Below, piece by piece: positions 59,625 to 64,000 of a stretch of 64,000 bases of DNA. Both the position numbers and the translations under genes were made by a program. Positions within the stretch are counted from its first letter, which is position 1; every line of letters begins with the position of its first letter. The DNA comes from Candidatus Accumulibacter iunctus (lineage in GTDB: Bacteria; Pseudomonadota; Gammaproteobacteria; Burkholderiales; Rhodocyclaceae). Below the pieces are notes generated by a model that saw only the letters and a list, made by a program, of their open reading frames with translations, was not told the DNA's origin and searched no databases. The stretch is taken from positions 31,019 to 95,018 of the forward strand of contig DDUX01000154.1 in the NCBI GenBank assembly GCA_002345025.1. Reading direction: 5' to 3'.

Positions 59625-61239
59625 ATGGCCTGGACACGCAAGTTCCTTCGCGTCAACCTGAACCGGGGCAGCTGTGTCAGCGAGCCACTGAACATGGCCT
59701 GGGCGGCGCAGTTCCTCGGTCAATGGGGGCTGGCGAGCAAGTACCTGGTGAGCGAGATTGATCCCGGGGCCGATCCCCTGGCACCGGACAACAAGCTGAT
59801 CTACGCCACCGGGCCACTGACCGGCACGATGGCCTCGACGGGTGGCCGCTACTCGGTGGTGACCAAGGGTCCGCTGACGGGAGCCGTCGCCTGCTCCAAT
59901 TCGGGAGGCTATTTCGGCGCCGAGCTGAAGTTTGCCGGCTGGGATATGATCATCATCGAGGGCAGGTCGCCGCAGCCGGTTTACCTTCACATCGAGAACG
60001 AGCGCGCCGAACTGCTGCCGGCAGGCGACCTCTGGGGCAGGACGGTCTGGGACACCGAGGCGATGCTCCGCAAGCGCCATCAGGATTCGTTGTTGCGGGT
60101 ATCGAGCATTGGCCGTGCCGGCGAGAATCTGGTTCTCTTCGCCGCCATCGTCAATGACCTGCATCGTGCAGCTGGCCGTTCCGGGGTCGGTGCCGTGATG
60201 GGATCGAAGAATCTCAAGGCTGTCGCTGTTCGCGGCACCCGCGGGCTCGGCAACATCGCCGACCCGCAGGCCTTCATGGCTGCCGTGACCGCCGGCAAGA
60301 GGGTTCTCGCCGAGAATGCGGTGACCGGGCAGGGGCTGCCGACCTATGGCACGCAGGTGTTGATGAATGTGATCAACGAGATGGGCGCCTCGCCGACGCG
60401 CAATCACCGCGACGTCCAGTTCGAGGGAGCACGCCGCATTTCGGCCGAAGCGATGCACGAGCAGCGCGCGACCGACGGCCGCACGCATCTGGTGACGAAC
60501 CAGGCATGCTGCGGCTGCACGATCGCCTGCGGCCGCATATCGCGGATCGACGAAAGCCATTTCTCGGTCGCGAACAAGCCGCAATACTGGTGGGCAAGTG
60601 GTGGTCTCGAATACGAGGCGGCGTGGGCGCTCGGCAACGCGAACGGGGTCGACGATCTCGAAGCCCTGCAGTACGCGAACCTGCTGTGCAACGAGGACGG
60701 CATGGACCCGATCTCCTTCGGGGCGACGGTTGGCGCGGTCATGGAACTGTACGAACTCGGCGTCCTGAGCAAGGACGAGATCGGCATCGACGCGCCATTC
60801 GGTTCGGCCGCGGCCCTTTGCCGGTTCGCCGAGATGACCGCGCGAGACGGCCGGCAAGCCCGAGCTTCTGAAGGCCTTTCAGGACGCCACGGCAGCGGTC
60901 GACTCGAGTGGTCTGTGCGTGTTCACCACCTTCGCATGGACGATGAACGACATCCAGCCGCAGGTCCAGGCCGCCTGCGGTGGCGACTGGTCGCTGGAAG
61001 CGCTGCTGCAGACCGGCGAGCGCATCTGGAACCTCGAGCGCGAGTTCAACCTGGCGGCCGGCATCACCGGCAAGGACGACACGCTGCCGCCGCGGCTGCT
61101 CAACGAACCCTGCAAGACCGGTGCTTCGCAAGGCATGGTGGCGGAACTCGGCAAGATGCTGCCGGAGTACTACAGCCTGCGCGGCTGGACCACCGACGGC
61201 GTTCCGACGGTCGACACCCGCGCGCGGCTGGGTCTCTGA
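59625..61239 (+). pseudogene. aorB: Aldehyde ferredoxin oxidoreductase large subunit (AorB) with internal deletion and frameshift
   Basis: The first 409 codons are normal: MAWTRKFLRVNLNRGSC, tungstopterin-binding domain (LTGTMASTGGRYSVVTKGPLTGAVACSNSGG), GRSGVGAVMGSKNLKAVAVRG, and the cluster motif CxxCxxxC in ACCGCTIACGR. At about 60850, after FAEMTARD, the reading frame is lost. The downstream part continues in another frame as GKPELLKAFQDATAAVDSSGLCVFTTF (fourth cluster Cys in GLC) to LRGWTTDGVPTVDTRARLGL and a stop at 61239. About 80 residues between these parts are missing, including the catalytic RG..H region near the tungstopterin. The product cannot be functional unless the deletion is an assembly error. 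Good ribosome site GAGGAGGAAC. Confidence 0.85.
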
Positions 61240-61240
61240 G

Positions 61241-61942
61241 GTGCCGAGGCATGTGATCATCGGCAACGGCCCGGCGGGGGTCGTTGCCGCAGAGACCTTG
61301 CGCCATGCCGATGCGCAAGCCGACATCACATTGATCGGCGACGAGCCGGAGCCACCGTATTCGCGGATGGCGATTCCGTACCTGCTGATGGCGCGGATCG
61401 ACTAAGCCGGTACCTACCTGCGCAAGGACGCCCGCCACTTCGAGGACCTGCGGATCCGTTTGCAGCTCGGCCGCGCCGAAGCCATCGACAGTGTCGGGCG
61501 CGAAGTCCACCGGGCCGACGGCAGCCGGCTGCCGTACGACCAACTGCTCATTGCCACCGGCTCGCAGCCGCTGCAGCCGCCGATTCCGGGAATCGGGTCG
61601 GCCGGGGTTCTGAGCTGCTGGACGCTGGCCGACGCTCGTGCCATCGCTGCCCGGGTCGCTACCGGAACCCGCGTGCTGCAGATGGGCGCCGGCTTCATTG
61701 GCTGCATCATCATCGAGGCTCTGGCTGAACGGGGGGCGAAGCTGACCGTCGTCGAGATGGGCAACAGGATGGTGCCACGCATGATGGACGAGGTGGCTGG
61801 CGAAACGATCCGCCGCTGGTGTCTGGACCAGGGGGTCGATTCAGGGACGGGTCCGTCTCGGCGAATGGAAGGGGCGGCTGCTTGCCAACCCGATGCTCCT
61901 CAGCGAAGCCTATCTGGCCCGCAGCCTCGCCGTTGCGCGCTT
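61241..61942 (+). pseudogene. aorC: FAD/NAD oxidoreductase (AorC-like), nonsense codon and internal deletion
   Basis: Probable GTG start at 61241: VPRHVIIGNGPAGVVAAETLRHA (FAD motif). An in-frame TAA at 61402-61404 (RID-stop-AGTYLRKDARHF) interrupts the protein where relatives carry Glu. The frame then continues through YDQLLIATGSQPLQPPIPGI and the NAD motif VLQMGAGFIGCIIIEALAERG to DEVAGETIRRWCLDQGVD near 61841. Immediately after, the sequence jumps in another frame to the extreme C-terminus VRLGEWKGRLLANPMLLSEAYLARSL, so roughly 150-200 residues are missing. AorC normally transfers electrons between NAD and the AorAB complex. Confidence 0.8.
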
Positions 61943-62197
61943 ATGCAGATCACTTTCAAGCTCTTCGCCTCGCTGTCGGACTGCCTGCCACCCGCTGCCC
62001 GTAGCCGCAACGCTCTGGCGCTCGACGTTGCCGACGGCTCGACGGTCGCTGAAGTCATTGATGCGTGGACGCTGCCGCCGCGCCTCGTCCACTTGGTTCT
62101 GGTCAACGGCGAGTTCGTACCGCCAGAGTCCCGTTCTGCGCGACGGCTCAAGCCGGGCGACGCGCTGGCGATCTGGCCGCCGATTGCTGGCGGTTGA
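61943..62197 (+). CDS. aorD: MoaD/ThiS-like sulfur carrier (AorD)
   Basis: 84 aa: QITFKLFASLSDCLPP...TVAEVIDAWTLPPRLVHLVLVNGEFVPPESRSARRLKPGDALAIWPPIAGG. Beta-grasp fold with the C-terminal Gly-Gly that is activated for sulfur transfer in tungstopterin synthesis. Usual fourth gene of the aor operon, probably a dedicated MoaD for the tungsten cofactor. Intact. Confidence 0.85.
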   Translation: MQITFKLFASLSDCLPPAARSRNALALDVADGSTVAEVIDAWTLPPRLVHLVLVNGEFVPPESRSARRLKPGDALAIWPPIAGG

Positions 62198-62216
62198 ACG
62201 GGTGCCGCGTTTTGTC

Positions 62217-62480
62217 ATGGGCCTCAGCCCTGCCGAGTTCGAGCGCCAGTTGCAGCCGCTGCTGGCCGGCTGGATCGTCGATCGGCTGCCGGCGGGCTGG
62301 CGGCTCGTCCGTCCGGGGCAGGCAGTGAATCTTTCCTGCCTGGGCCTGCCGAGCGTTCGCGCCGGTCTGCTCGAACTGCCCCGCAGTGAAGTCACGATCT
62401 CCTTCGCCGATGAGCAGCGCGGACGGGAGGCCGCGTTTCTTGCCGACTTCCTGCGTCATTTCGGGCGTGGTGGTGGTTGA
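62217..62480 (+). CDS. aorE: Small conserved protein of the aor operon (AorE-like), function unknown
   Basis: About 87 aa from ATG 62217 (GTG 62202 is possible). MGLSPAEFERQLQPLLAGWIVDRLPAGWRLVRPGQAVNLSC, then RAGLLELPRSEVTISFADEQRGREAAFLADFLRHF. Soluble, no motifs I can assign. Position after the MoaD-like gene matches aorE of Aromatoleum-type clusters. The frame looks intact. Confidence 0.6.
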   Translation: MGLSPAEFERQLQPLLAGWIVDRLPAGWRLVRPGQAVNLSCLGLPSVRAGLLELPRSEVTISFADEQRGREAAFLADFLRHFGRGGG

Positions 62481-62498
62481 TGTGATAGCATTTGCTCC

Positions 62499-62594
62499 GG
62501 CGGGTCTCCCCGCATCGCAGGATGGTGAACCTGGTCAGGTCCGGAAGGAAGCAGCCACAGCCGTCTTATGTGAGTGCCGGGGGTAAGGCTCGCC
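62499..62594 (+). ncRNA. ffs: Signal recognition particle RNA (4.5S, small bacterial type)
   Basis: The invariant core is present: GGTGAACCTGGTCAGGTCC near 62523-62541, then GGAAGGAAGCAGCCACAGCC, i.e. the GGAA tetraloop domain with its asymmetric loops. The ends pair (GGCGGG at 62499 with CTCGCC at 62589-62594), giving a 96-nt hairpin. TGATAGCAT at 62483-62491 is an extended -10 box 7 nt before the start. It forms SRP with Ffh. Its position before dnaX is common in proteobacteria. Confidence 0.95.
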
Positions 62595-62726
62595 ATTTCC
62601 ATTTCTGCGGGGAAGCTCGCTGCACGCCGCCGGTCTGCCCCGCAGGACGATCCCGAGCGGGCGCTGCGCGACCGGCCGCGAGCAAACTCTGACGGGGCGA
62701 GTGGCGCCATCTGCTAGAATCCGCGC

Positions 62727-64000
62727 ATGAGTTACCAGGTCCTGGCGCGCAAGTGGCGCCCGCGCACGTTCGCCAGCCTTGTCGGGCAGGAGCACGTCGT
62801 GCGTGCACTGGAGCACGCGCTGACGGCGCAACGCCTGCATCACGCCTACCTGTTCACCGGTACCCGTGGTGTCGGCAAGACGACGCTGGCGCGCATCCTG
62901 GCGAAGGCACTGAACTGCGAAACCGGCGTCAGCGCGACGCCCTGCGGCGTCTGCTCTGCCTGCCAGGAAATCGACGCCGGGCGCTTCGTCGACCTGCTCG
63001 AGGTCGATGCGGCGACCAATACCCGCGTCGACGAGATGCGACAGCTGCTCGAGAACTCGGTCTATGCGCCGACACGAGGCCGCTTCAAGGTCTACGTGAT
63101 CGACGAAGTACACATGCTCTCCAACTCCGCCTTCAACGCCATGCTGAAGACCCTCGAGGAGCCGCCTGAGCACGTGAAATTCATTCTTGCCACGACCGAT
63201 CCGCAGAAGATCCCGGTTACTGTGCTCTCGCGCTGCCTGCAGTTCAATCTCAAGCAGATGACGCAGCCGCTGATTGCCAACCACCTGCGGCAGATTCTCG
63301 AAGTCGAGGCGATCAGCGCCGAGCCGGCGGCGCTGCAGCTGTTGGCGCGCTCGGCGGCTGGCAGCATGCGCGATGCTCTGTCTCTCCTCGACCAGGCGAT
63401 CGCCCATGGTTCGGGCAGGGTCGAGGAGGCGCTGGTGCGGGAGATGCTCGGCGCGGTCGATCTGGATCACCTGTTTTCGATTCTCGATGCCTTGCTCGCT
63501 GCAGACGCCGCAGCCATGCTGCGGGTGGTCGACGACATGGCGGCACGCAGCCTGTCGTTCGACGCCGCCCTGCAGGAACTGGCCGCCTTGTTCACGCGTG
63601 TGCAGATCGCCCAGCTCGCACCGCAGGCGATCGCCGATGATTTCCCCGAGCGGGTGCAACTGCTCGACATCGCTGCCCGACTCGACCCCGAGTACGTGCA
63701 GCTGGCGTACCAGATTGCCGTGCATGGTCGCCACGAGCTGCCGCTGGCACCAGACGAGCAGGCCGGCTTCGTGATGGCCCTGCTGCGGCTGCATGCCTTC
63801 CGTCCGGAGTCCGGTGAGAGCCCGGGGGGGCGGTCGCTGGCCGCCGCGAGCAGCGTCGGCAGGCCATCCACGAAGTCGCTGCCGCTCGCCGGCGCGGTGC
63901 GGCAACTGCCCGCGGCGCGTGGCGAACCGGCACGCCAGGCATCGCCGGCCGTCGCAGCACCGCCGGCACGGAAGCAGGCGACGGTGGCGACGGTGGCGAC
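62727..64000 (+). CDS. dnaX: DNA polymerase III gamma/tau subunit, N-terminal 424 codons
   Basis: Runs off the right edge. MSYQVLARKWRPRTFASLVGQEHVVRAL is the universal DnaX start. Walker A GTRGVGKTT at residues 45-53, zinc Cys at 64, 73, 76 and 79 (CETGVSATPCGVCSAC), Walker B/DExx VYVIDEVHML near 126, sensor 1 FILATTDPQKIPVTVLSRC, sensor 2 GSMRDALSLLDQ; clamp-loader domains I-III end near 370. After that a low-complexity Ala/Pro/Arg linker begins, cut by the window edge. A -10 box TAGAAT (62715-62720) ends only 6 nt before the ATG and there is no ribosome site, so the mRNA could be leaderless. Confidence 0.95.
   Translation, partial: MSYQVLARKWRPRTFASLVGQEHVVRALEHALTAQRLHHAYLFTGTRGVGKTTLARILAKALNCETGVSATPCGVCSACQEIDAGRFVDLLEVDAATNTRVDEMRQLLENSVYAPTRGRFKVYVIDEVHMLSNSAFNAMLKTLEEPPEHVKFILATTDPQKIPVTVLSRCLQFNLKQMTQPLIANHLRQILEVEAISAEPAALQLLARSAAGSMRDALSLLDQAIAHGSGRVEEALVREMLGAVDLDHLFSILDALLAADAAAMLRVVDDMAARSLSFDAALQELAALFTRVQIAQLAPQAIADDFPERVQLLDIAARLDPEYVQLAYQIAVHGRHELPLAPDEQAGFVMALLRLHAFRPESGESPGGRSLAAASSVGRPSTKSLPLAGAVRQLPAARGEPARQASPAVAAPPARKQATVATVA

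Overview
The window is a high-GC stretch of a Gram-negative chromosome. Gene content points to a betaproteobacterium near the Rhodocyclales, and a 'Candidatus Accumulibacter'-like organism fits well: RND efflux, a flavocytochrome c sulfide dehydrogenase pair, cytochrome c4, a di-heme peroxidase, an aorABCDE-type aldehyde oxidoreductase cluster as known from Aromatoleum, and a small bacterial SRP RNA. The taxonomy is inferred from gene families only; no rRNA marker is present.

Layout. 1-7.5 kb: the start of a TRAP small permease, an ion antiporter with a CBS-domain partner, and a tetR - adaptor - RND pump operon whose genes overlap by 4 nt. 7.5-27.4 kb: a defence island with a Fic protein, a CRISPR-like relic, a transposase scrap, an AbiEi/AbiEii pair, a WYL regulator, an orphan Cas6 of the Cmx6 (MYXAN) family, the stump of a second Cas3, a complete type I-E system (cas3, cse1, cse2, cas7e, cas5e, cas6e, cas1, cas2) and an array of 80 full repeats plus two decayed ones. 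The leader lies on the cas2 side and the decay is at the far end. 27.7-29.1 kb: a chemoreceptor pseudogene.

29-62 kb is mostly core chromosome: an FAD oxidoreductase beside a membrane-bound spermidine-synthase-like protein, AI-2E family permease, riboflavin synthase, a coiled-coil SPOR-like protein, a P-loop kinase-like protein, fccB/fccA, pyruvate kinase, a methyltransferase, a chemoreceptor, cytochrome c peroxidase, RarD, MscS, ClsB, GluQ-RS, ArgB, a HAD phosphatase, a five-PAS GGDEF-EAL protein, an acyltransferase, HemB, EngB, cytochrome c4, a CBS protein and a histidine phosphatase. 59.1-62.5 kb: an aor operon in which aorA, aorD and aorE look intact while the catalytic aorB and the NADH-linked aorC carry internal deletions and frame damage. 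The window ends with the SRP RNA gene and the first 424 codons of dnaX.

Most notable points: (1) the layered CRISPR history, with an intact I-E locus directly abutting a Cmx6 Cas6 and a truncated Cas3, plus I-C-like repeat relics 4 kb away; (2) a candidate small RNA between hemB and engB with four consecutive hairpins, C-rich/anti-Shine-Dalgarno loops and a strong terminator; (3) five repeats in the array whose last base is not G, which may mark spacers taken from non-standard PAMs; (4) selective decay of the aor operon; (5) a clean sigma70 promoter and a structured leader in front of the Cascade operon.
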